From Candidatus Eiseniibacteriota bacterium (GTDB lineage: Bacteria; Eisenbacteria; RBG-16-71-46; CAIMUX01): a stretch of 64,000 nucleotides of DNA. Of this stretch, positions 7,279 to 14,980 are shown piece after piece. The notes beneath the pieces were generated by a model. That model ran no database searches. It was given only the letters and a program-made list of their open reading frames with translations, and was not told the DNA's origin. The stretch's first letter is position 1; each line of letters begins with the position of its first letter. The stretch lies in the NCBI GenBank assembly GCA_016712505.1, contig JADJQY010000001.1:496001-560000 (forward strand). The letters run 5' to 3'. The translations under genes and the position numbers were made by a program.

Positions 7279-10035
7279 ATGGAGAGCGCCGAACTGAAGA
7301 GCCGGATCGATCTCGTGGCGTTGGATCCCACCGCCACCCCCGACCCGTATGTCGACGTCGAAAGCATTCTGGACGCGGCGGAGGAGCACTTGCTGCTGCC
7401 CGCCGTGATCAGCGCCACCGAGCCGGGGGGAAAGAGCTCCGGCGTGGACCTCGCCCGGTACTACCTGAACGGCTTCGCCCGTCTCCGCCTCGGTGACCGC
7501 GATCCGGCCTACAAGGTCCTGGTTCCTCTGGGGAGCAAGCTCGAGCAGGAGGGCCACTGGCGAGCACTCGGCCTCCTGGGCGCGCGCGCCCTCGAGTACG
7601 CGCCGCGTCTCGAGGCCGCCCTCGAAATCGCCAAGGCCATCGAGAGCGCCGGGTTCGACCTCCTCGACCCGGCGTTCCTGCAGCGCGCCTACGACAATTT
7701 CCCGGATGAGCCCCGCCTCTCCTTTCTCATGGGTGAGTGGCACCACACGCAGGCGCAGAAGGCGGGTCTGGAGAGCGAGGCGGGCAAGAAATCGTTGTTC
7801 GAGGCCCGGAGCTACTGGGCCGACGCGCTCGACGGGTACGTGGCCCAGAAGCGATTCCAGCCGATGGACGACCTGCTGCTTCGACTCATCGAAGCAGAGG
7901 AACTAGGCCTCATCCGTCGCGTTCTGAACGCGATCAAGAAGCTCGGGACTCTGGGACAGTGGGCCAAGCTCTGGCCCTCGCTCGATCTGGCCCTGCCGGC
8001 GCTCCGCCGGTCCGGCCTGGCGCCGGAACTCTGGCACCATCTCCTGCACATCCTTCCCGAGGCTCCGGACAGTGCCGTGGTCCGGAAGCTGCTGACCGAT
8101 CTCGCTCCCGATGCCTTTCCCCAGGTGGACGGCATCGCCGACATCCTGGTCAAGAGCGGCGTCCTGGATGCCACGGTGAAAATCGAGGCGGCGATGAAGT
8201 CGCTCGAGCCGCTGCTCGCTCTGGCCCCCGGCTTCCATGTCCTCCACGCCTCGTGGGGGGTCGGGTTGATCCGGCTCAACGACGGCGAGAGTGTGGTGCT
8301 CGACTTCGCCGGCACCCCGGGCCACCGGATGTCGATCAGTCTGGCCCGGCGGGCCCTCCAGGTGTTGCGTGCCGACGATCTGCGAGTACTGAAGGCGGAG
8401 CACCCGGAGCAGATCAAGAAGATGATCAAGGAGAATCCGGCGGAGGTCGCCTACCTCGCGATCCGGCAGCGCGGGGTGGAGGCGACGACGCAGGAAGTGA
8501 AGCGGATCCTGCTCGACGGAGTGATGACCGCCTCCCAATTCACCACCTGGTGGAAGGAGGCGAAGGTCGCGATGGAGGGGGACGATCGCTTCGATCTCTC
8601 CCAGGCCTTCCGGCAGAGCTACCGCATCCGCGAGGTCGGCGCGGACGACGACGATCAAATCGCCCTCCCGATCATCGAGCCGCGCCGGGGCATACGACCG
8701 AACCTGAATCTGATCCGTCGCTTCCTCGAGCAGCATCCGGACGAGGTCGCGCGCGCGGCCCGCACCTACAGCGGGATCCTCGATCGGTGGGCACGTCAGG
8801 AGCGAACCAACGCGGAAGATCGGATGGCGATCTATCTCCAGCTCTACCGCTGGAAGAAGGAAGTCACTCCGGAGTTCCTCGAGGCGCTGACCGACATGCT
8901 CAGCCGGGGGATCGAGGCTTCGACCTTCGCCGATCTCGAGGATCAGCGCCTGATCGCCAGCGTTGGATTGGGCCGAAACGAGCTCTGGAAGGACGCGGCG
9001 TGTTTCGCCCTCTCCTCGCGCAACGCGGAAGTGCGTGAGCTTGCTCTGGACAAGATGCGTGACGACCTCGAGGTCGGGCGCTCCTTGCTTCGCGAGTTGA
9101 TGCAGGACCCGGCGGCGCGTCCGCTGGCCTCACTCACCGCGATCGATCTCGCGGTGATCAAGAGCCGGAAGGAAGAGCCGCTGGCCCCGGATCCTTGGGA
9201 GGCGGCGCTGGGCGCCTCGACCCTGGTCGAGGCGACGAGTCGCGAGCAGGTGCGGAAGATGGCTCTCGGTCTGCTGGATACCGACGGACATCTCGCGAAG
9301 CAGATGCTGAAGTCGCCCCCGAGCGACGTGATGCTCGACCGTTTCGCCATGTTGATCCGCAAGTGGCGCTCGTCCGAGCGATTCCTCTACCCGGTGATCG
9401 AGCTGCTGCGGCAAGCCGGACACGGTGAGATGGTCAAGAGCGTCCGCAGCGAGCGAATGGAGCGGACGAACCAGCTCCTGATCGGCAGCGCCGAGCATAT
9501 CGACTACTCCGGTCACTTCATGACCCGCATCACCTTCGATCGACTGAAGCGGGAGCTGGAGCGACTCAACCTCGAACTCCGCACCACCGTGGCCCAGGCG
9601 ATCCAGAAGGCCCGCGAGCTGGGCGACTTGCGCGAGAACGCGGAGTACGAATCGGCCAAGATGAAGCAGGCTTCGCACGCCGAGCGGATCGCCTCGCTGA
9701 CCGCCCGTCTGCAGCAGGCGCGCCTGATCGACGATCTCACCCTGCCCCCGGGACAGATCGGACCGGGGACCGAAGTCGAGCTCGAGAACGCGCACACCCA
9801 CGAGCGGAAGCGCCTGTGGATTCTGGGCGAAGGAGATGATCAGTTCGGACCGGAGGTGATCTCCTACGCGGCGCCGTTGGGACAGGGTCTGCTGGGCAAG
9901 AAGCCGGGCGAGCGTTTGAGCCTGATGGGCTCCGAAGGGGTCACCGAGTTGATCGTCATCTCCGTGCACCGGCGCCTGCCCGAAACGCCGGCGGTCGGCG
10001 CGGCCGACGTGACGAGCGAGACTCCGGCCTCCTGA
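7279..10035 (+). CDS. greA: Giant GreA/GreB-type transcript cleavage factor with long helical N-terminus
   Basis: This is a 918-residue protein. The last ~165 residues are a Gre factor: a coiled coil starting LKRELERLNLELR near residue 755, with the acidic tip ARELGDLRENAEYESAK near 778-795, then the globular FKBP-like domain ending in LGKKPGERLSLMGSEGVTELIV. Gre factors enter the RNA polymerase secondary channel and stimulate cleavage of backtracked RNA. About 750 residues of mostly helical, TPR-like sequence precede this. Ordinary GreA is ~158 residues, and chlamydial GreA is also known to carry a long N-terminal extension. ATG 7279 has GAGGGA at good spacing, and a longer in-frame extension (from 7192) is unlikely. 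The function of the extension is unknown to me. Confidence 0.85.
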   Translation: MESAELKSRIDLVALDPTATPDPYVDVESILDAAEEHLLLPAVISATEPGGKSSGVDLARYYLNGFARLRLGDRDPAYKVLVPLGSKLEQEGHWRALGLLGARALEYAPRLEAALEIAKAIESAGFDLLDPAFLQRAYDNFPDEPRLSFLMGEWHHTQAQKAGLESEAGKKSLFEARSYWADALDGYVAQKRFQPMDDLLLRLIEAEELGLIRRVLNAIKKLGTLGQWAKLWPSLDLALPALRRSGLAPELWHHLLHILPEAPDSAVVRKLLTDLAPDAFPQVDGIADILVKSGVLDATVKIEAAMKSLEPLLALAPGFHVLHASWGVGLIRLNDGESVVLDFAGTPGHRMSISLARRALQVLRADDLRVLKAEHPEQIKKMIKENPAEVAYLAIRQRGVEATTQEVKRILLDGVMTASQFTTWWKEAKVAMEGDDRFDLSQAFRQSYRIREVGADDDDQIALPIIEPRRGIRPNLNLIRRFLEQHPDEVARAARTYSGILDRWARQERTNAEDRMAIYLQLYRWKKEVTPEFLEALTDMLSRGIEASTFADLEDQRLIASVGLGRNELWKDAACFALSSRNAEVRELALDKMRDDLEVGRSLLRELMQDPAARPLASLTAIDLAVIKSRKEEPLAPDPWEAALGASTLVEATSREQVRKMALGLLDTDGHLAKQMLKSPPSDVMLDRFAMLIRKWRSSERFLYPVIELLRQAGHGEMVKSVRSERMERTNQLLIGSAEHIDYSGHFMTRITFDRLKRELERLNLELRTTVAQAIQKARELGDLRENAEYESAKMKQASHAERIASLTARLQQARLIDDLTLPPGQIGPGTEVELENAHTHERKRLWILGEGDDQFGPEVISYAAPLGQGLLGKKPGERLSLMGSEGVTELIVISVHRRLPETPAVGAADVTSETPAS

Positions 10036-10045
10036 GCGCGTACCC

Positions 10046-10783
10046 GTGAGTCGCCCTCTTCCCGCTGCCCCCCGAGCCCTGCTCTGGGATCTGGACGGGA
10101 CGCTGGTCGACACCGGGCACGACCTCGCCACGGCCATCAACGGCATGCTGGTCGAGTACGGCCTGCCCGCCCTTCCGGCGGAACAGGTCGCGGGACATGT
10201 CGGCAAGGGGGCGCGCAACCTCGTGACCCGCTGTCTCGAGGATGTGGGACAGCGGGATCGCTCCTTCGACCAGATCACCCGCGCCCTGGCGGTCTTCGAG
10301 CGACACTACGACCAGCACCTGCTCGACACCACGCGACCGTTCCCCGGCGTGGTGGAGTTGTTCCAGGCCCTCGAACCCGCAGGCATCCCCAACGCCCTCG
10401 TCTCGAACAAGCCGGAAGGGTTCTGTCGTCAGATTGCCGACGCGCTCGGCCTCGGGCGATACTTCCCGGTCGTGGTCGGCGGCGAGACGCTCCCTTCCCG
10501 CAAACCCGATCCGGCCCCTCTGCTCCATGCCCTGGCGCAGCTCAGGCCGAGTGACTGGGTTGGCGGTGATCTCAGGGCTGGTTCTGGTGAGCCGGGCGCG
10601 ATCGCACCGTCCGAGGCGATCATGATCGGCGATACGCCCATCGACACCGAGGCTGCGGAGCGCGCCGGCATCGCCTGCATCGCGGTGACCTGGGGCTTCG
10701 CCTCGCGAACCCTGCTGCAGACGACCACGGCGACCCATGTGGTCGACACGCCGGACGAACTCGCCCGGTTGCTCCGCAGATGA
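10046..10783 (+). CDS. gph: HAD-superfamily phosphatase, phosphoglycolate phosphatase-like
   Basis: This 245-residue protein has all four HAD motifs. Motif I is LLWDLDGTLVDTGHD, with the nucleophile and acid-base Asp. Motif II is VSNKPEG, the motif III lysine lies in SRKPDP, and motif IV is IMIGDTPIDTEAA. A helical cap lies between motifs I and II. The pattern is that of Gph/PGPase, which hydrolyses 2-phosphoglycolate from DNA repair, but pyrophosphatase PpaX and other small-phosphate HADs look similar. A short insertion precedes motif IV (around residues 168-185). The GTG start at 10046 is 10 nt after the preceding stop, so the two genes are probably co-transcribed. Confidence 0.8.
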   Translation: MSRPLPAAPRALLWDLDGTLVDTGHDLATAINGMLVEYGLPALPAEQVAGHVGKGARNLVTRCLEDVGQRDRSFDQITRALAVFERHYDQHLLDTTRPFPGVVELFQALEPAGIPNALVSNKPEGFCRQIADALGLGRYFPVVVGGETLPSRKPDPAPLLHALAQLRPSDWVGGDLRAGSGEPGAIAPSEAIMIGDTPIDTEAAERAGIACIAVTWGFASRTLLQTTTATHVVDTPDELARLLRR

Positions 10784-10817
10784 ACGGCTACCGGAGAGAG
10801 ACCTCCGAGAGGCGCGG

Positions 10818-11153
10818 ATGAAGGACCATCGACTTCCGTATCCTCGGATGGCGTGGGAGCAGGGAGGGCACCCCCTCGAGCGGAAGAAGGTCGACGCGGC
10901 GACCCCCGCCACCCTCCTGGAGTTCGCTCCGGGCTTCGCCGATCCCAACTGGTGCCGGCGTGGCCACACCGGGTATGTCCTCTCCGGTGTCTTTCGCATG
11001 GAGTTCGAGCCAGAGGGGGATGTCCCCCGGATCGAGGACTATGCCGCGGGGGAAGGGTTCCATATCGAGGTCGGCGTCCCACACCGCGCCTCGAATCCCG
11101 GGATCGTGGCGACCGAACTCTTCATCGTCAGCACACCCGCGCCGGCTGCGTAG
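10818..11153 (+). CDS. Small cupin-domain protein
   Basis: This 111-residue single-domain protein has recognisable cupin strands: GHTGYVLSGVFRMEFE (cupin motif 1, with one clear metal-ligand His) and GEGFHIEVGVPHRASN (motif 2 region). The fold usually binds a metal. Small cupins like this are sensors, isomerases or dioxygenase-like enzymes, and nothing in the sequence picks one. The ATG at 10818 is preceded by CGAGAGGCG and lies 34 nt after the HAD gene, so it could be the third gene of that transcript. Confidence 0.7.
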   Translation: MKDHRLPYPRMAWEQGGHPLERKKVDAATPATLLEFAPGFADPNWCRRGHTGYVLSGVFRMEFEPEGDVPRIEDYAAGEGFHIEVGVPHRASNPGIVATELFIVSTPAPAA

Positions 11154-11178
11154 AGTTAGCGTCCGCCGGCCGTCCCGA

Positions 11179-11409
11179 TCAGGAACGCGGGCTGCTCAAT
11201 TTCTCCACGATTAGCGCTTCGGAAGGAAACTCATCCCCCATCGCGCGCTTGTCCCAGAGCAGCTCCTCGTCGGCCCAGACCCTGAAGACGCCCCCTTTTC
11301 CGTCGATCAGCTCCGACTCCAGCCCCAACTTCTTCTTCAGGGTGGCCGCCAGACTGGCGGCGCGAGGTCTGTAGTTTCAGACCACGCAGTATTCGATCCG
11401 GACCTTCAT
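11179..11409 (-). CDS. Rdx/SelW-type selenoprotein with in-frame UGA (Sec)
   Basis: If the in-frame TGA at 11377-11379 is read as selenocysteine, this gene encodes 76 residues starting MKVRIEYCVVU-NYRPRAASL. That is the CxxC/CxxU redox motif and the YxPRA segment of the SelT/SelW/SelH (Rdx) family, and the rest (LKKKLGLESELIDGKGGVF, WDKR, FP) follows the family pattern to the stop. Normal bacterial members have Cys at this position. AGGAGG lies 8 nt before the ATG. A strong hairpin lies just after the UGA, as a bacterial SECIS requires. The product is probably a thioredoxin-like redox protein. It depends on SelA/B/C/D elsewhere in the genome. ATTGTA at 11443-11448 is a possible -10 (TACAAT on this strand). 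The alternative is a Cys-to-stop point mutation. Confidence 0.8.
11345..11361 (-). promoter_or_regulatory. SECIS-like hairpin downstream of UGA
   Basis: On the minus strand the mRNA reads GCCGCCA-GUC-UGGCGGC. This gives a perfect 7-bp stem, or 6 bp with an AGUCU loop. There are 21 nt between the UGA and the 5-nt loop, and G is the second loop base. Known bacterial SECIS elements have an apical loop with G in the first two positions about 16-37 nt after UGA, so placement and shape both fit. Confidence 0.7.
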
Positions 11410-11547
11410 TGAGACGCCTCCTGTCATTCGGTCGACCCCGGCATTGTACCCCTTCGGGAGGCTCCGCCGTCGAGTGCTGAACGCAGCCTCCACTTCAGTT
11501 ATGGAGAAGGGTGGCCGATATCCGAGACAGAGCGAGGGCAACCAGGC

Positions 11548-12171
11548 ATGAGTGCGTCGAATCTGAATCCAGAACCCGAGTCCGAGCGTCGCGCGAAGAG
11601 TCCCTTCCTGCGCGCCCAGGGCGATCTCAATCCCGCGACCAGCGGAAACCGTCTCCCCGGAGTCGCCGCGCGCCCCCAGCTTCGCGCCGTCCCCGGCGGG
11701 AAAGGGTCAGCCAAGGACCTCCAGTCCGCCGCTCCCGAGCTCTCGCCCCCTCGCGTTCGCCCGAGGTTCCTCGGCCTCAGCTTTCCCTGGTGGCTCGCCA
11801 TCGCCGCATCGCTCGGCTTCTACAGCGCCGTGCAGTACGCGCTCCATCTGCGGGTCGAAGCCCCCCCGACCGTCGTGTCCGAGGTCGGCCTCATTCCCAC
11901 TCAAGGCCCCTCGACCCCCTTGCCCGCCGGCCAGCTCTGGCTCAAGTGGCAAGCCGTCGACGGCGCCGAACGCTACGACCTCCGTATCCACGATCTCCAC
12001 GGCTCCCCCGTGGTCGATCCGATGCCCGCCTACGGCACCACCTGGAACCCCCCCGACGACCTCCTCCCCGGCCTCATCGACGGCTCCTATCGCTGGACCA
12101 TCGAAGCCGTAGACGGCGCCGGGCAGGTCCTCGCCCGCTCGCTCCCCGCGGAGTTCAAGATCGGGCGGTAG
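11548..12171 (+). CDS. Single-pass membrane protein with extracytoplasmic Ig/FnIII-like domain
   Basis: This is a 207-residue protein I cannot assign to a named family. The N-terminal ~75 residues are polar and proline-rich (cytoplasmic, probably disordered). One membrane segment follows (WWLAIAASLGFYSAVQYAL, about 80-98), then a ~100-residue outer domain. Its pattern, WLKWQAVDGAERYDLRIHD ... YRWTIEAVDGAGQVLARS, resembles a fibronectin type III or cell-wall sandwich repeat. Similar architecture is seen in proteins partnered with sigma factors or cell-surface complexes, but no partner is adjacent. It is convergent with the PIN gene and divergent from the selenoprotein. Confidence 0.6.
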   Translation: MSASNLNPEPESERRAKSPFLRAQGDLNPATSGNRLPGVAARPQLRAVPGGKGSAKDLQSAAPELSPPRVRPRFLGLSFPWWLAIAASLGFYSAVQYALHLRVEAPPTVVSEVGLIPTQGPSTPLPAGQLWLKWQAVDGAERYDLRIHDLHGSPVVDPMPAYGTTWNPPDDLLPGLIDGSYRWTIEAVDGAGQVLARSLPAEFKIGR

Positions 12172-12312
12172 GGGGTAGGGGAGGCCGAGCACAAGACGCA
12201 CTTCCTAGCACGGACACCAAGCCAGTGGAACGGCGCACCGGGGCTCGATGGGTACGCCGCACGCTTGGCTCAGAGAACGCACGCTACCGCCGAAGGAACT
12301 CTTGGCCCAAGG

Positions 12313-12831
12313 TTAGGCTCTCCGAAAGCTCGCGAACGGCAGCTTGAAACGGTGATTTGTTTCCCAATCGCCCTTGATCGCGTCCGCCTCTTCTACCGCG
12401 AGGATTCCGGCGTCAATTGCCAGGTAGACGAGCTCCTTTGTTTCGAGAATCTGGATCTTGGCGCTGAGTTTCGCGGCCGCCTTTCGCGCGCCCTTGTCAT
12501 CAATGGCCAGCGCCATTCCCCGGTGAAACGCGGCAGCGATCGCTGAACACTCTCCGACGCCGAGGACTCTCGGTCGGAAGAGCTCGAGAAACGTTTCGAA
12601 CTCAGCGGGAGCCTCGACGCGCGTCTCTCTGAGCCAACCCTCTCGAATGGCTGCCCCCAAGCGCGAGAGCTGTTCCTCGTAGTGATTCAGTACTTCGCCG
12701 CGGACGTGGTCAGTGATCAGGAACGTGTACCCAGGCAGTCGTCCTAGTAGGTCTACCCGGTCGATGTTCAAGAAACTCAGAAGAACACTGGAATCTACGA
12801 GCACAAGTTTCGAAGGGCGATCCTTGCCCAT
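12313..12831 (-). CDS. PIN-domain protein (VapC-like ribonuclease/toxin candidate)
   Basis: This 172-residue protein has the PIN acidic residues: D in LVLVDSSVLLSFLN near the start, E in VLGVGECSAIAAAF and D in ALAIDDKGARKAA. PIN proteins are Mg-dependent RNases, often toxins. ATG 12831 follows AAGGAG. It lies 17 nt after the XRE-ImmA/IrrE gene, so the two are probably one transcript. The layout recalls a toxin-antitoxin or stress-controlled RNase pair in which the upstream protein is regulator and protease. The C-terminal stretch (IKGDWETNHRFKLPF) is typical of a DUF3368-like PIN subgroup, but this is from memory of the pattern only. Confidence 0.75.
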   Translation of the reverse strand: MGKDRPSKLVLVDSSVLLSFLNIDRVDLLGRLPGYTFLITDHVRGEVLNHYEEQLSRLGAAIREGWLRETRVEAPAEFETFLELFRPRVLGVGECSAIAAAFHRGMALAIDDKGARKAAAKLSAKIQILETKELVYLAIDAGILAVEEADAIKGDWETNHRFKLPFASFRRA

Positions 12832-12848
12832 TTTCGCTCCTTCGCCCC

Positions 12849-14090
12849 CTACGCTGCTTTGGTTGGCTCCGGGAGAGAGAGGAGCTCCTTGCCCTTGATT
12901 CCCAGCTTCTCGCATACATCGAGCAGGCGCCCCCTGCTGATCTTCCCTCGACGATGAGCTTCGAGCGCCAGATGTGCGACACGGCCAGTGAGCTCCTCCG
13001 GCATACCCCTGAGTCGCGATGCACTCTGCCTCGGCTCGAGCCCGATGATGGAGAGGTAAAGCCTCCCGGACTCCGAGTCCTTGAGGAGCGCATCGAGCTT
13101 GGGCCGGGTCACGATGTCGAGCCCGCGAAGCCGGTACGCTGCAGCGGGATAGCTCACGCCGAAGTGGTGAGCCAAGATCGCCACGTCGCGGTATGTGAGT
13201 TCCTGCGAGCCGGCGATCGCCCGCCGATTCGCCTCGATGGCCTTCTCCGTGGCGGGCTGGTAGACAGGCGTTTCCCTTCTAGCGGGAGCCCCTTTGTCGA
13301 GCTTCGACAATAGCGTACGTACGCCGCCAGCGGGGAGGAGTAATGCCGCGGCGAAGGCGTTCGCCCGAGTTTCGACATAGTCGGTCGAGGCGCTTTCCGC
13401 CAGCGTCACGGTGACGCGTTGATTCTTGTCGAGGAGCGCATGTGCGAACTCGTGGGCGAACGAGAACCGCTGGCGGGCATACGCTTCCACCCAACGCACG
13501 AGAATCGCCATCCCGACCGAGCGGTCGTTGAAAAAGACTCCCGACAGCGTTTCAGGCAGCTCAGCAGTCGCCGCCCAGATGCCCTGGCTCAGGAGAAGAT
13601 CCGGCAGGTCGGAGATCGGGGCATCGCCAAGAGCCAGACGATCTCTCTCCTGCGCCGCTATCAGCTCCCCTTGTTCCGCCGCTTCGGCGGCGGAGGTTGG
13701 GGAGGGGATCTCGTAGTACGGGATCGCCGCTCGCGTAGTTCCGTCGAGAAGCTGCTCAAGGAACATCCCTTCACGGCAAATGTCGAGGTAGCGTTCAACA
13801 TCTGCTTTCGCCCTTGGATCTCCCGCCAATCCGAGCGCATCGCGGTAGAGGATCGCGAGCAAAGTGTCGTCCTCCTCTGGGGTCGCCGAAAGGAACCACT
13901 CAATCGGCCGTCGATAGAGCTTCGAGAATTCATGCAGCTCGAGCGTGGAAACAGAGCGGTTTCCGGCTTCAATGTGCGCAATCGCTGCCCTGGGAACACC
14001 GACCACTTCCGCGGCAGTTTCCTGGGTGAGGCCACTCGCCTCGCGGGCCTCCTTCAATCTCCTTCCGATCAACGCATTGGTTAGCGTCAT
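12849..14090 (-). CDS. XRE-family HTH fused to ImmA/IrrE metallopeptidase
   Basis: This is a 413-residue protein. Residues 8-65 are an XRE helix-turn-helix (GRRLKEAREASGLTQETAAEVVGV...AHIEAGNRSVS). A central ImmA/IrrE (DUF955) domain carries the zinc-protease motif HEFAH at 213-217 and an E-rich helix (YVETRANAFAAALLLP). A C-terminal helical region of ~130 residues follows. Such proteins bind DNA and cleave repressors on stress or phage cues. AGGGAGA precedes the ATG. A TTGTAG-18-TAGAAT promoter can be read on this strand about 115 nt upstream. Partnered with the downstream PIN gene and divergent from the ubiquitin-like cassette, it may regulate either. Confidence 0.88.
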   Translation of the reverse strand: MTLTNALIGRRLKEAREASGLTQETAAEVVGVPRAAIAHIEAGNRSVSTLELHEFSKLYRRPIEWFLSATPEEDDTLLAILYRDALGLAGDPRAKADVERYLDICREGMFLEQLLDGTTRAAIPYYEIPSPTSAAEAAEQGELIAAQERDRLALGDAPISDLPDLLLSQGIWAATAELPETLSGVFFNDRSVGMAILVRWVEAYARQRFSFAHEFAHALLDKNQRVTVTLAESASTDYVETRANAFAAALLLPAGGVRTLLSKLDKGAPARRETPVYQPATEKAIEANRRAIAGSQELTYRDVAILAHHFGVSYPAAAYRLRGLDIVTRPKLDALLKDSESGRLYLSIIGLEPRQSASRLRGMPEELTGRVAHLALEAHRRGKISRGRLLDVCEKLGIKGKELLSLPEPTKAA

Positions 14091-14392
14091 AAACAGGTCT
14101 CCCTATCCTGCTCCGGGTGCCCGGCAGCCTGATGGCTTGAGAGCCCTTGGCCGCGGATCTCTTTTCTAAGCAAGCGGTTAGACGTGTGCCCCAGTCAGAA
14201 GAACACCGAACAATTCTACAAGGTTCATCCCTCAATCTACAAGATCGGACATATATTGCCACATAGTGACCGACATGTCGGGATAAAAATAGCTTGAAAT
14301 GTCGATTCGTCGGATGCATTCTCTGGGTCATCAGGGACGAGATCGCACTCAACAGACGCAAAAGGGGGCTCTAGCCCCGGGAGGGAAAGGCA
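14091..14392. promoter_or_regulatory. Divergent control region: XRE-ImmA/IrrE gene vs ubiquitin-like cassette
   Basis: This 302-nt spacer is more AT-rich than its surroundings. On the minus strand a -35 TTGTAG (14237-14242) and a -10 TAGAAT (14213-14218) are 18 nt apart and face the XRE gene. The perfect 12-bp palindrome CCGACATGTCGG lies at 14270-14281, next to AT-rich GATAAAAATAG, and is a good operator candidate for the HTH protein. A plus-strand promoter is not clear. GGGAGGGAAAGG precedes the Ubl gene ATG. Confidence 0.55.
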
Positions 14393-14629
14393 ATGGGCGG
14401 CCACTCAGCAACTACGACCTGGGTGTGGATTCTCGTGGGCGAGCTTCGAATCGAGTTCGACCACACCGTCGTTACGGGGCAGGAGATCAAGGAGCGCGCG
14501 TCAGTCCCGCTGGACTGGGATCTTGTCCGCCGGCGCGGGGGAGGGGTGGAAGTCATCGCGAACGACCGGACGCTTGAAGTCAAAGAAGGGGAGCGGTTCG
14601 AGGCACTTCCACCGGGGACGGTGAGCTAG
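14393..14629 (+). CDS. Ubiquitin-like protein (single Multiubiquitin-type domain)
   Basis: This 78-residue protein matches the prokaryotic Multiubiquitin pattern: a first beta strand (VWILVGELRIEF), then VTGQEIKERASVPLDWDL, a loop, GVEVIANDRTLEVKEGERFEALPP. Such Ubls are conjugated by nearby E1/E2-like enzymes. Here there is one domain, not a tandem array. The C-terminus is LPPGTVS rather than a free GG, so trimming to the glycine would be needed for conventional thioester activation. GGGAGG precedes the start. The gene is 9 nt from the E2-like gene and begins the cassette. Assignment rests on pattern recognition, and no search was run. Confidence 0.75.
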   Translation: MGGHSATTTWVWILVGELRIEFDHTVVTGQEIKERASVPLDWDLVRRRGGGVEVIANDRTLEVKEGERFEALPPGTVS

Positions 14630-14638
14630 GGAGGCCAG

Positions 14639-14980
14639 ATGTTCGACAAGGAAATCCAAGAGCTTCGCGGGAGTCTGGGGGAGTGCGCGACGATCGAGCG
14701 GGGAGACGTCATGCTGGTGCGATTCCAGCAGCTCCCTCTTCCCCCAGGCTGCCGGCCCGCCAGCACGCCAGTAGTGGTCCGCCTTCGGGGGAAGGAGCGC
14801 CCGGTGGTGTACGTACGAAAGGGAATCGTCTGCCCGTCGGGGGAACCGCCAAGGAGTACATCAGACGAGCTGGTCGAAGGCGAACCTTGGATGCGATTCT
14901 CCTACGCCTTCCCGTGGCAATGGAAGGACGGCCTCCTTCGGTTCGTGCTGACCTCGCTCCTTCGCTTCAGGTCGCCATGA
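14639..14980 (+). CDS. E2-like (prokaryotic E2 family) conjugating-enzyme candidate
   Basis: This is a 113-residue protein between a Ubl and an E1. The core PASTPVVVRLRGKERPVVYV resembles the E2/UBC beta sheet with its RP-V-Y strand. The C-terminal PWMRFSYAFPWQWKDGLLRF recalls the W...WQ...W helix end of prokaryotic E2 family proteins found with Multiubiquitin genes. The only well placed cysteine is in GIVCPSGEPP, just after the sheet, and could be catalytic. A second is near residue 16 (GECAT), a third in PPGCRP. The role is inferred mainly from neighbours. AGGGAGG precedes the ATG, and its stop overlaps the E1 start as ATGA. Confidence 0.6.
   Translation: MFDKEIQELRGSLGECATIERGDVMLVRFQQLPLPPGCRPASTPVVVRLRGKERPVVYVRKGIVCPSGEPPRSTSDELVEGEPWMRFSYAFPWQWKDGLLRFVLTSLLRFRSP

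Noticed and set aside
6898..7746. In-phase upstream extension of cheA by about 280 codons
   Set aside because: It has no domain content, it overlaps the divergent gene, and a good ribosome-binding site precedes ATG 6897.
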